Shown here one piece after another: positions 9,249 through 17,547 of a stretch of DNA of 64,000 nt. Where the stretch lies: NCBI GenBank assembly GCA_030066195.1, contig JASJCB010000014.1, forward strand, positions 1-64,000. The letters run 5' to 3'. The stretch comes from Acidobacteriota bacterium. GTDB lineage: Bacteria > Acidobacteriota > Holophagae > Acanthopleuribacterales > Acanthopleuribacteraceae. The notes beneath the pieces are model-generated. The model did no database searches. It had not been told where the DNA came from and worked only from the letters and a program-made list of their open reading frames with translations. Both the position numbers and the translations under genes were made by a program. Position 1 is the first letter of the stretch. The number at the start of each line of letters is the position of its first letter.

Positions 9249-10027
9249 AGAAGCTGTTTCTATTGATGTTGACGCTCCCCGTTTTCGGTCAGTCCGTGAT
9301 CGACCGCCACATGCTGCCCCTGGAGAACGAGGAAGCCAATAACCTGTTCCGCGAGGGCAAGGTAGAAGAAGCCCTGAAGATCTACCAGGATCTCTACGGC
9401 CAGGACACGGAAAACGGCGCGCTGGCCTATAACCTGGGCAATGCTTACGCGGCCCGGGGCGAGATGGAAAAAGCGTCTGAGTTCTACGAAAAAGCCGCTC
9501 GCTCCCAACACGAGGAAGCCCGGCTGCGTTCCCGTTTCAACATGGGCAATATGCAGATGTCGGCTGAACAACCCGGTGAAGCCGTCAAAAGCTACATCGA
9601 CTACCTGCGCGCCCGTCCCGACGACGTGGACGCCAAACGCAACCTGGAACTGGCCCTGAGAAAATTACAGCAGCAGCAACAACAGCAACAGCAGCAACAA
9701 CAAAACCAGGATCAGCAAGACCAGGACCAGGAACAGGAACAGGATCAGCAGCAGCAACAACAGCAACAGCAGCAGGAAGAAGAGCAGGAGCAGGACCAGC
9801 AACAGCAGCAACAGCAACAAGATCAGCAGCAGCAACAACAGGGTGACCAGGAGCAGAAAGAACAGGAAGAGCAGCAACAGCAACAGCAGCAAGCCAAAGA
9901 AGAAGAACTGAGCGACGAAATGAAGCAGCAAATCCTGGAGGCGCTCAAAGAACAGGAACAGCAGCAACAAAAGGAGTACCAGAAACGAAAGCTAGGTAAG
10001 ACCAAACGCAGGGCGAAGGACTGGTAA
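9245..10027 (+). CDS. batC: BatC-like TPR protein with a long glutamine-rich tract
   Basis: 260 residues: a signal peptide (FLLMLTLPVFGQS), then two to three TPR units (residues about 28-135; ALAYNLGNAYAARGEMEKA is typical). A tract of roughly 100 residues made almost only of Gln with Glu and Asp follows, and a basic tail (KRKLGKTKRRAKDW) ends the protein. It starts in the overlap with batB. BatC proteins often carry a short low-complexity tail; this one is unusually long and pure. The DNA of the tract is CAG/CAA runs and could change length by slippage. Confidence 0.88.
   Translation: MKKLFLLMLTLPVFGQSVIDRHMLPLENEEANNLFREGKVEEALKIYQDLYGQDTENGALAYNLGNAYAARGEMEKASEFYEKAARSQHEEARLRSRFNMGNMQMSAEQPGEAVKSYIDYLRARPDDVDAKRNLELALRKLQQQQQQQQQQQQNQDQQDQDQEQEQDQQQQQQQQQQEEEQEQDQQQQQQQQDQQQQQQGDQEQKEQEEQQQQQQQAKEEELSDEMKQQILEALKEQEQQQQKEYQKRKLGKTKRRAKDW
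9667..9975 (+). repeat. CAG/CAA-rich polyglutamine-encoding tract in batC
   Basis: About 300 bases of trinucleotide-like repeat (CAG, CAA, with GAG/GAC interruptions). Codons for Gln alternate between CAA and CAG, so the repeat is selected at the protein level and is not a pure microsatellite. Confidence 0.85.
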
Positions 10028-10028
10028 C

Positions 10029-11744
10029 GTGAAATTACTGACGGTTTTTCTATTTTCCACTAGCGCATACGCTCAAGTCAGCTTTGAGGTAGGTCCCGAG
10101 GAGATCGGTTCCAACCAGGCGATTCAATTCGTTATCAAGCTGGAGGGCACCAACAACCGGCAGCCCGGCTTCCCCACCGGTTTGGACACCGGCGACTTCG
10201 AGTTGTACAACCAGCGACCGTCATATTCCAGCAGCATCAGCATGATCAACGGCAAAACCGAGGCCATGGAGACCTACACCTACACCCTGACCCCCAAGCG
10301 CAAGGGCAAGCTACGGTTCCCCTCCCAGACCATCCGCTTCAAGGGCAAGGAGTACCGCTCGGAGGAGACCATTATCGAGGTCGGCGATCCGGTCAGCAAC
10401 ACGCGTCGATCGTCGGACCCTTTTGACGGCCTTTTTAATAACCGGAGACGGGGCGATACCGACCTTTGGATCGAACTGGAAACCGAGCGCAAGAGTTACT
10501 ACAAGGGCGAGCCCATCATTCTTACCGTCTACGCCTATTGGTCCCGCGGTTTCTGGCAGCGCCGCCGCTCCTATATCGAAATCCCCGAAATGAACGACTT
10601 CTGGGTTGAGGAAATCGAGGTTACCGGCAGCAGCCGTCAGGTCACGAAAAACAACAGGCGCGTCAACCAGTCCCTGCTGGCCGCCCGCCTGTTGTACGCC
10701 AACCGCACCGGCGACCTGACCATCGATCCCGCCCGCCTGATCGTGGAGCGCTTCGGCTACGGCTCCGGTCAATACGAAAGCAAGCCCTGGACCGTGGAGA
10801 TCAAAGCGGTGCCCACCCGGGACCGGCCCGCCGACTTTACCGGCCTGGTGGGCGAGTTCGACATCCAAAGCGAACTGGATCAAACTAAAATCAAGGCGGG
10901 CGAATCGGTCTCCATGAACGTGGAGTTGAACGGACTTGGAAACCTGGCTTTGATCACCGACCTGAAGCCGGTCGTACCGGAAGGCAAGTTCGAGATCTTC
11001 GACGGCGGCGCCCCGGACACCACCCGCATTCGCGGCGTACCGCGCCGCAAGACCTGGCGCTATGCCATGGTGCCCCAGGAACCGGGCGTCTATGAGGTTA
11101 GCGAACCCGGCCTGACCTTCTTCGACACCAAGGCCAAGACCTTCAAGACTATCGGGGGCAAGACCTTCACGCTCACCGTGGAAGAAGGCGAGACCCTGGT
11201 AGGCGGCACCACCGCGGTCAATCAGAACACCATCGACTTGAAGCAGAGTCTCAGCTACATCATGCTGGACAACCTGGAGAATCTGGACGAGCGCCGCAAC
11301 CTGACTCCGCCCGGACGCCTGGTCCAGTTGGGCGGCGGTTTGCTGACTTTGAACCTGGTCGTCTTCCTGGCCCTGTTCGTCCGCAACCGCAGCCTCAGCC
11401 GACAGGCCAATATGCGCCCGCGCTTCGCCCTGCGCAACTACAAGAAGGCAGTCTCCAAACTGCGCGTTCAGGACGATGCCGCCGATGTTTTCTACGCCGG
11501 ATTGTCGCAGGCGATCCTGGACTACTTCGGCGATAAATGGGAGCGCACCGGCCAGGGCATTTCCCTGGAAACCATTCACGAATATTTCCGCCGCAAGGAC
11601 ATCGATGAGGCGCTCTACCAGAAGGTTGCCGAGTGCATCGAAGCCTGCGATCTGGCCCGATTTACACCTTCCAGTCCCAGTTCCCGCGAGAGCCTGATGC
11701 AAAAGGCCGGCGATGTGATTGCATCCGTGGAGGAAGTGCTTTGA
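10029..11744 (+). CDS. batD: BatD / oxygen-tolerance protein
   Basis: 571 residues starting at GTG one base after the batC stop. It has a signal peptide ending near AYAQ and a tandem of beta-sandwich domains typical of BatD; IDPARLIVERFGYGSG and the WRYAMVPQEPGVYEVSEPG block are recognisable. A transmembrane helix (LLTLNLVVFLALFVRN) leads to a cytoplasmic helical domain of about 120 residues. BatD is the large periplasm-facing component of the Bat membrane complex. Its stop codon overlaps the TTG start of batE. Confidence 0.88.
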   Translation: MKLLTVFLFSTSAYAQVSFEVGPEEIGSNQAIQFVIKLEGTNNRQPGFPTGLDTGDFELYNQRPSYSSSISMINGKTEAMETYTYTLTPKRKGKLRFPSQTIRFKGKEYRSEETIIEVGDPVSNTRRSSDPFDGLFNNRRRGDTDLWIELETERKSYYKGEPIILTVYAYWSRGFWQRRRSYIEIPEMNDFWVEEIEVTGSSRQVTKNNRRVNQSLLAARLLYANRTGDLTIDPARLIVERFGYGSGQYESKPWTVEIKAVPTRDRPADFTGLVGEFDIQSELDQTKIKAGESVSMNVELNGLGNLALITDLKPVVPEGKFEIFDGGAPDTTRIRGVPRRKTWRYAMVPQEPGVYEVSEPGLTFFDTKAKTFKTIGGKTFTLTVEEGETLVGGTTAVNQNTIDLKQSLSYIMLDNLENLDERRNLTPPGRLVQLGGGLLTLNLVVFLALFVRNRSLSRQANMRPRFALRNYKKAVSKLRVQDDAADVFYAGLSQAILDYFGDKWERTGQGISLETIHEYFRRKDIDEALYQKVAECIEACDLARFTPSSPSSRESLMQKAGDVIASVEEVL

Positions 11745-12472
11745 CCCTACTGCTGTTCCTGCTGGTCTTGAACCCGCAAGGTTCCGATCCCCAAACGCTC
11801 TGGCAGGAGGCCAACCGCGCCTACCAGGACGGACGCTTCAGCGACGCATCCGCCCAATACGAGGTCCTGATAGAAGAGGGCATCCACAACGGCATGCTGC
11901 ATTTCAACCTGGCCAATGCCTATTTCAAGCAGCAGAAGATCGGACTTGCGGTGTTGCATTACCTGAAGGCGCGCAAATACCTGCCGGGCAACAAGGACAT
12001 CACGGCCAACCTGGAAATGGCCATGGCCCAACGCAAGGACCTCATCGAGGGCGAGGACGAAGCCTTCATGTCCAGTTACGACAGCGTCCTGCGCCGCATC
12101 GACTACAGCACGGTCTTCACTTTATCGGCATTTTTCCTCATCCTGGCCGCGGCAACGCTGCTATGGCGCATCATCCGCCCTGACGGCGGCCGTTGGCAAA
12201 TCTACGTCCTGGTGATTTCGGGGGTCTGGGGAATCCTCTTCGGCGCGGGCGCCTACCTGCAATACAATCAACTCACCCGAACCGACCTGGCCGTGCTGGT
12301 AGCCCCGAAGGCGGAAGTCCGCGCGGGCCCGGCAACAACGGAGGTGATCAGCTTCACGGTCCACGAGGGCGTCCGCTGCCGCATCCTGGACAAAACGGAA
12401 GGCTGGTACAGAATAGGCCTGGCCAACGGCTACAACGGCTGGGTCCCCCAACAAGCAGTAACGATAATTTAA
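11741..12472 (+). CDS. batE: BatE-like TPR protein with C-terminal SH3 domain
   Basis: 243 residues. I chose TTG 11741 (TTGA overlap with batD) because GGAGGAAG lies just upstream and the protein then opens with a signal peptide (LLLFLLVLNPQG); the frame further upstream lies inside batD. Order: signal peptide, TPR units (LWQEANRAYQDGRFSDA), one membrane helix near residue 130, then an SH3-type domain ending in GWVPQQAV. The usual last gene of Bat operons. Confidence 0.85.
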   Translation: MTLLLFLLVLNPQGSDPQTLWQEANRAYQDGRFSDASAQYEVLIEEGIHNGMLHFNLANAYFKQQKIGLAVLHYLKARKYLPGNKDITANLEMAMAQRKDLIEGEDEAFMSSYDSVLRRIDYSTVFTLSAFFLILAAATLLWRIIRPDGGRWQIYVLVISGVWGILFGAGAYLQYNQLTRTDLAVLVAPKAEVRAGPATTEVISFTVHEGVRCRILDKTEGWYRIGLANGYNGWVPQQAVTII

Positions 12473-12924
12473 AAGTAGCGTGAAAAATCATGGATTTGTG
12501 ATCAAACCCGTCAATACCATTTGGCTTGTTGAACATCACGACGCTATACGTGATTCAGTTAGTTTTGACCATATAGCCCGATCCTAGCGCCCCCTCTTCC
12601 CCGGTATCGGGAAGAGTTGGTCTCCTCTCACGAATCGACCTTCCGACAGAGCCGAGGGCTACATTGTCCTGGAAGCCCTTGACCTTCAGATTACTCTTCT
12701 CGCACGTTCCACGGTGGCGGAACACCGAGGTTCATGATAAGCTAACGCAAAGATCATTTATCAAAAACAGCTACTTACACAGGCCCAAGATTGGGCATTC
12801 GATTCACACGATGCGGTCGTTCACAGGGAGCTTACAGTAACTGGGGAAGCCTCATATCGTCCCGAAAGGTTAGGGAGGAGGGCTGAGGCGAGATTAATTA
12901 CCTCGCCTCACCCTACTCGACCCC
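12473..12924. other. Non-coding region between the Bat operon and dsbD
   Basis: About 450 bases with convergent neighbours. No frame with family resemblance was found. It holds an 8-bp hairpin without a T-run (CTCTTCCC 12594-12601 / GGGAAGAG 12609-12616) and a 9-bp hairpin (TGAGGCGAG 12884-12892 / CTCGCCTCA 12902-12910) just before the dsbD stop. Neither has a T-run, so intrinsic termination is only possible, not shown. Confidence 0.5.
12884..12910. terminator. Perfect 9-bp hairpin between convergent genes
   Basis: TGAGGCGAG/CTCGCCTCA with a 9-base AT-rich loop, 15 bases past the dsbD stop. There is no T-run on either strand, so it may be an RNA-stabilising 3' hairpin rather than a classical terminator. 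Confidence 0.4.
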
Positions 12925-15186
12925 TTATTCGGCTTGCAGGTTCGCGCTTCGAGCCGCCAGTTGTTCACGGGCCTCGGTTACCGCGTTCATAACGATACCG
13001 GGTGTAATGATTTCGGGCAGCAAAATAGGCTCGCCCTCGCCCGGATAGACCAGATACATGGGCACGCCGGCACGATCGAAGCTCTTTAGGATGAGCGTGA
13101 TTTCCTCGTTGTAGTTGGTGTAATCGGCCTTCATGGTGACCACATCGTGATCGGCGAACAGCGTGCGAATCTTCCGAGTGTCGAGAACACCACGCTCATT
13201 GGCCTTGCACGACATACACCAGTCAGCCGTAAAATCCAGGAATACCAAGCGGTCATTTTGGCGAAAATGATTGAGGTTGCTCTCGGAATAGGGGACCCAG
13301 CGCAATTCATCGGCCGTGGTTTTAATGGCTTCGATCTTGGCGATGACATCTCCACCGCCGCCGTTCTTGGAAAGATAGGCCAGAATGAGCGCCTCTTCCT
13401 TCTCTTGCTTCATGCGGAAGGGCTCTCGCACATCGTAGAGCTTGAACATCCCCAGGTATCCGGTCAGCAGAACCGCGGCCGCGCCGTAGATCGCGCCTTT
13501 CAACCGCCGCTCGGTATACCAGGTTTTGCCGTAGATGGTAGCCGCCGCGGCCACGCCAAGCAGCAGGGTGAGGGTGCCGACCACGCCGCTGGTGCCCACC
13601 AGGCCGCCCAGAACAAAGAACAGCCAGATGACGGTAGCCATCAACAGATAGCCCATCACCACTTTAAAGGTTTCCATCCAGGCGCCGGGCTTCGGCAGGT
13701 ATTTAAGCAGTCCGGGAGCATAACACAAAGCCAGGAAGGGGAAGGCCAAACCCAAGGCGATGACCTGGAAGGTCAAAATGATCAGCATTGCCGGTTGGGC
13801 CAGCGCCCATCCGTAAGCGGCGCCGAGCATGGGCGCGGTGCAAGGTGTCGACAAGATGGTCATCAACACGCCCTGGCCGAAAGCACCGGCAGCGCCCGAT
13901 TTTGCACTGAGTTCTTGGATGGCGCTGCTGTTGATGGTGCCGAAATCGAACACGCCCACGAAGCTGAGACCCATCAAGAAGATCAGCGCGGTAATACCGA
14001 TGACGAAGTAGGGATTTTGGAATTGAAAACCGACGCCCAATTGCTCACCGGCGCTTTTGGCCGCGACAAAAAACACGGACAAAGCCAGAAAAGACGCCAT
14101 GATGCCCAAGGTATAGAACCAACCGCTTGCCTGGCGGTGCGCGTTGCTTTTGTCCGCCTTGCCCAACAGCGCAAAGACCTTTAAGGAGAGTACGGGCAGA
14201 ACGCAGGGCATCAGGTTCAGAATCAAGCCGCCGGCAAAGGCAAGCAGCAAGGCAAACCAGATGGTAAACGTGGGTGCGGCCGTAAGCGGGCCCGACCCGG
14301 TAGCCCCGTCGGTGTTGCCGGCCTCGGCGGGAGCGGGTTTCGCGGCGGTCGTTTCCCCTCCGACCGGATGCAGCTGCATCCGGTAATAGTGTTTCTTGCC
14401 GTCCGTGCCTTCCACCTGCATGGCCGCCAACAGTTTCAGGTCGGCGGGAGCCGCATCGAAGGCATCGTAACCCAGTTCGATTTCCACCTGATTACCGGCA
14501 TTGGCGACCTTGATTTCCTTGGGTTCGAAAAAGTCGGCCCCGTGGGGGTAGATGACATAGGCAGAGGGATCGGTTTTCAAGGGCGCGCCGTCTTTGAGTG
14601 AAAGCGTGACCTTGCCGGTCCACTTCTCCTCGGTAAAGGTGAAATCGGAAGCCAGGGTAAAGGGTGCGTCGGGGCCGTAATGCAACGGCGTTTTCGCTCG
14701 GTATTTGTCAAACAGTTCGGCGTGGTCTGGTTTGGATTCACCCACGGCCAGGGTAATGTCTACTTTTTTCTTGCCGGGAATACAGATCTCTCTACATTCC
14801 AGCCAGGTGATCTCTCCCTTCAACTTCAGGGACGAGGCATCGCCGTTATAGACAGCGCGAGCGGTCAGGAGGGTTTCATTGTCGTATCCGAAACTGACGA
14901 AGCCCTGATCGTCAATCTTCTTTTTCGGCCATGGGAATTCCAACGGTTCAATGGACAGGCCGGGGACTTCCTCGATGGTCAAGGTGCTGGGTAAACCGGC
15001 AAACCCGCCGTACTCCCAATAGGTGTACCAGTCGTCGTCCATCTTCAGATGAACGCCCAGAAAAAAGGATTCACCCTTGGCAATGCTCTCCCGGTCAGCA
15101 ATCAATTCGGCTTTGACATGGGAGGCGTCGCTTTGCCCCATGGCCAGACCGGATATCGAAAGTAAAAGAATCAGAAAGAGCTTCAT
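12925..15186 (-). CDS. dsbD: DsbD-like thiol:disulfide interchange protein
   Basis: 753 residues. A signal peptide (LILLLSISGLAMGQ) is followed by a periplasmic DsbC/DsbD-type N-terminal domain. Next comes a CcdA-like membrane domain of about eight helices with the redox pair Cys in LMPCVLPVLSLK and STPCTAPMLGAA. A C-terminal thioredoxin domain carries DFTADWCMSCKANE (CxxC). Such proteins pass electrons from cytoplasmic thioredoxin across the membrane to periplasmic substrates. The larger periplasmic domain is closer to ScsB-type homologues than to E. coli DsbD. Single gene with a short 5' leader. Confidence 0.9.
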   Translation of the reverse strand: MKLFLILLLSISGLAMGQSDASHVKAELIADRESIAKGESFFLGVHLKMDDDWYTYWEYGGFAGLPSTLTIEEVPGLSIEPLEFPWPKKKIDDQGFVSFGYDNETLLTARAVYNGDASSLKLKGEITWLECREICIPGKKKVDITLAVGESKPDHAELFDKYRAKTPLHYGPDAPFTLASDFTFTEEKWTGKVTLSLKDGAPLKTDPSAYVIYPHGADFFEPKEIKVANAGNQVEIELGYDAFDAAPADLKLLAAMQVEGTDGKKHYYRMQLHPVGGETTAAKPAPAEAGNTDGATGSGPLTAAPTFTIWFALLLAFAGGLILNLMPCVLPVLSLKVFALLGKADKSNAHRQASGWFYTLGIMASFLALSVFFVAAKSAGEQLGVGFQFQNPYFVIGITALIFLMGLSFVGVFDFGTINSSAIQELSAKSGAAGAFGQGVLMTILSTPCTAPMLGAAYGWALAQPAMLIILTFQVIALGLAFPFLALCYAPGLLKYLPKPGAWMETFKVVMGYLLMATVIWLFFVLGGLVGTSGVVGTLTLLLGVAAAATIYGKTWYTERRLKGAIYGAAAVLLTGYLGMFKLYDVREPFRMKQEKEEALILAYLSKNGGGGDVIAKIEAIKTTADELRWVPYSESNLNHFRQNDRLVFLDFTADWCMSCKANERGVLDTRKIRTLFADHDVVTMKADYTNYNEEITLILKSFDRAGVPMYLVYPGEGEPILLPEIITPGIVMNAVTEAREQLAARSANLQAE

Positions 15187-15323
15187 GGAAATCTCCTAGA
15201 ACTGTTTGACCACCTTCCGGCAACCGAAAGGGCTGCCGGAAGACGCACGTGTTCTAGTATATACGCAACTGGTGCGGATTCCATTCCCTTATTGAGAGAG
15301 GCAACGCGGATCTTTGCTTCGAG

Positions 15324-15812
15324 CTATTGCGATCTTATCGCAACTGAATGCTCGTGATCCAGCAGCCAGGCCTTGACGTCCAGGCCGCCCGCGTAGCCGG
15401 TCAGCTTGCCGTTTTTGCCGATGACGCGATGGCAGGGGATGACGATCGAGATGGGGTTTTGTCCGTTGGCCGCGCCGACTGCCCGGCTTGCGGTGGGTTT
15501 GCCCACGGCCTCGGCCAGTTCGGCGTAGCTTATGGTTCGACCCGAAGGAATCTTGCACAGCTGCTCCCAAACACCGCGTTGGAAAGTCGTGCCTTGGGGT
15601 TTCAGCGGCAGGTCGAACCGCGTCAGTTCTCCGTTGAAATAGGCGCACAATTGTTGTTTTGCCCGCTTAATCAGGTCACTTTCATATCGTTGCCATTGGT
15701 CGGGGACCGTCAACGGCCGTTTTCCGTCTTGGAAGTCGATGTGGTGAATTCCCTCCTCATCGGCCGCGATGATCAAGGGGCCTTTTTCAGTTTCCATAAA
15801 ATCGTAATACAT
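15324..15812 (-). CDS. ogt: O6-alkylguanine-DNA alkyltransferase
   Basis: 162 residues, the usual size. The acceptor cysteine is Cys127 in IVIPCHRVIG, followed by YAGGLDVKAWLL. FQRGVWEQLCKIPSG and SYAELAEAVG form the DNA-binding helix-turn-helix. It transfers methyl or alkyl groups from O6-guanine to its own cysteine. It lies 3 bases after the Ada-AlkA gene, in the same operon. Confidence 0.92.
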   Translation of the reverse strand: MYYDFMETEKGPLIIAADEEGIHHIDFQDGKRPLTVPDQWQRYESDLIKRAKQQLCAYFNGELTRFDLPLKPQGTTFQRGVWEQLCKIPSGRTISYAELAEAVGKPTASRAVGAANGQNPISIVIPCHRVIGKNGKLTGYAGGLDVKAWLLDHEHSVAIRSQ

Positions 15813-15815
15813 GGG

Positions 15816-17309
15816 TCATGCTCCTTTGGAATGGGTCGGCTTCGGTTCGGCCAGGGATCGCCATAACAACATGGCCGCATAGGCGCGCCAGGGCCGCCAG
15901 CCCTCGGCGCGGGCGCGGAGTTGTTTGAGAGACAGTCTTTCTCCGGGGGGACTCAGGGCCTTGATGATGCCCAGGTCCGCCTCCGGGAACGCATCGGGTT
16001 CGCTGAGGCCGCGCATGGCGATATAGTGCGCGGTCCAGGGTCCGATACCCGGCAGAGCGCACAAATCCGCAATGAAGTGTTCCAGGTCATGGCCCACTTC
16101 CAGGCGCACCCTACCGTCCGCGATCGCTGTCCTCAGACCGGCCAGGGTTTCGGTGCGCTTGCGCGTCAGCCCCAGATCACTGAGATCGGCGCCGGCCATC
16201 TCGTCGGCCGTGGGAAAGAATCGATTGATTCCGTCGCCTCCCTCCGATTCGGACAGGGCGGGTCCGATACGTTCGGCAATGCGGCCCGCGATGGTAGTGG
16301 CCGCCTTGACCGAGATCTGCTGGCCCAACACGGCCCGCACGGCAAATTCAAACGGGTCCCAAGCCCCCGGCAACCTCGTACCCGGAAAACGCTCCAGCAA
16401 TGACGCCAACAAGGGGTCCGATTGCTGGGTCGCCTGAATCGCCTGCACATTGGCGTCCAGGTCCAGGATGCGCCGTACGCGGGCGACGATTTCCAACAGA
16501 GCCTCGATGCGGTCCAGGCGAACCGTCAGAGCAAAGGCATGCTTATCCGCCAGGTGTTGGATGTGCAACCGGCCTTTGCAATTGCCCAACCGAAAGGAGC
16601 GCTCGTAAAAATCATTGCCCACGCGCTCCACGTTGGGAATGGCTCGGGTTCTTAAGAAACCGAGCATGGCCGGCCAGTCGTAGGGGGGCCGATAGCTCAA
16701 CACCAGGCGATGTTCACCGGAAGGATTTGTTGCCTCCTTCGCCTCAGTCTCCCTTGGGTAGGCCCGCGGCGGTTTGCCATAGGCTTCCTTGAATACCGTG
16801 TTGAAGCGACGAATACTGCCGAAACCGGAAGCCAGAGCGATTTGCGTGATGGGAAGGTCCGTCTCGTTGAGCAATTGCTTGGCAAAGTGGAAGCGCTGGG
16901 TTTGCGCAAAAGCAAGCGGTGACGCCCCCAAATGTCGGGCAAACAGTCCACGCAGGTAACGCGCGGTAATGCCCAACCGATCGGCCAGATCATCCACCGA
17001 ACCGGTATTGAGGGCGCCCGCATGAATCAACCTCAAGGCCCGCGACACGGTGGATTCCGTCCCCAGCCATACCGGGGTTCCAGGCGCGGATTCGGGTCGG
17101 CACCGCAAGCAGGGGCGAAAGCCGGCCTCGGCGGCGCCGGCGGCGGTCTGGAAATAGGTGACGTTTTCTTCTTTGGGAGGCTTGGCGGGGCACACGGGTC
17201 GGCAATAGATTCCGGTCGTCTTGACAGCCGTAAAGAACAGGCCGTCGAACCGACGATCCCTGGCCAGGCGAGCTCTGGCGCATTGTTTTCGATCCAGTGA
17301 GGCAACCAT
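15816..17309 (-). CDS. Ada regulatory domain fused to AlkA 3-methyladenine glycosylase
   Basis: 497 residues. Order: Ada zinc/methyl-acceptor domain with four cysteines (Cys36, Cys40, Cys67, Cys70; GIYCRPVC and CLRCRPE), then an AraC-type helix-turn-helix pair (ASGFGSIRRFNTVFKEAYG). The AlkA N-terminal domain and an HhH-GPD glycosylase domain (LCALPGIGPWTAHYIAMRG) follow, with the catalytic Asp expected in DAFPEADLG. It senses methylphosphotriesters, activates repair genes, and excises alkylated purines. The Ogt domain usual in E. coli Ada is encoded separately just downstream. AAGGAG lies ten bases before the ATG. Confidence 0.9.
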   Translation of the reverse strand: MVASLDRKQCARARLARDRRFDGLFFTAVKTTGIYCRPVCPAKPPKEENVTYFQTAAGAAEAGFRPCLRCRPESAPGTPVWLGTESTVSRALRLIHAGALNTGSVDDLADRLGITARYLRGLFARHLGASPLAFAQTQRFHFAKQLLNETDLPITQIALASGFGSIRRFNTVFKEAYGKPPRAYPRETEAKEATNPSGEHRLVLSYRPPYDWPAMLGFLRTRAIPNVERVGNDFYERSFRLGNCKGRLHIQHLADKHAFALTVRLDRIEALLEIVARVRRILDLDANVQAIQATQQSDPLLASLLERFPGTRLPGAWDPFEFAVRAVLGQQISVKAATTIAGRIAERIGPALSESEGGDGINRFFPTADEMAGADLSDLGLTRKRTETLAGLRTAIADGRVRLEVGHDLEHFIADLCALPGIGPWTAHYIAMRGLSEPDAFPEADLGIIKALSPPGERLSLKQLRARAEGWRPWRAYAAMLLWRSLAEPKPTHSKGA

Positions 17310-17450
17310 TTCCGGTGAACTCCTTACAAAGGGATAAGCGAAATCGAAGAACGATCTTCGTTCGGCTTCATGGAAATCATAACGCCGGCCGATCGGACAA
17401 ACTAGCCGTTTTCGGAACTGGATTGATATTATCTTGGAGGCCGGGCCCTA

Positions 17451-17487
17451 AACAAAAAAAACCCGAACCGGGGATTCCGGTACGGGT
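17451..17487 (-). terminator. Rho-independent terminator downstream of the acidic-repeat gene
   Basis: Read on the minus strand: stem ACCCG-ACCGG / CCGGT-CGGGT with one A:A mismatch, a 5-base loop, then a run of eight T. It is the second hairpin after the gene ending at 17548. Confidence 0.8.
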
Positions 17488-17513
17488 TTCCTGGTCACGA
17501 CTCAGTGGTCAGG

Positions 17514-17547
17514 GATCGTCAGGCCCCCCGCCGGGGGCCTGACGATC
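17514..17547 (-). terminator. Perfect 15-bp hairpin at the 3' end of the acidic-repeat gene
   Basis: GATCGTCAGGCCCCC (17514-17528) pairs perfectly with GGGGGCCTGACGATC (17533-17547) around a CGCC loop, directly abutting the stop codon at 17548. It has no T-run of its own and works as a tandem with the T-run hairpin 27 bases further on, or as an mRNA 3' stabiliser. Confidence 0.75.

Noticed and set aside
9665..9970. Leucine-rich minus-strand frame opposite batC
   Set aside because: It is the antisense shadow of the CAG/CAA tract (CTG/TTG codons).
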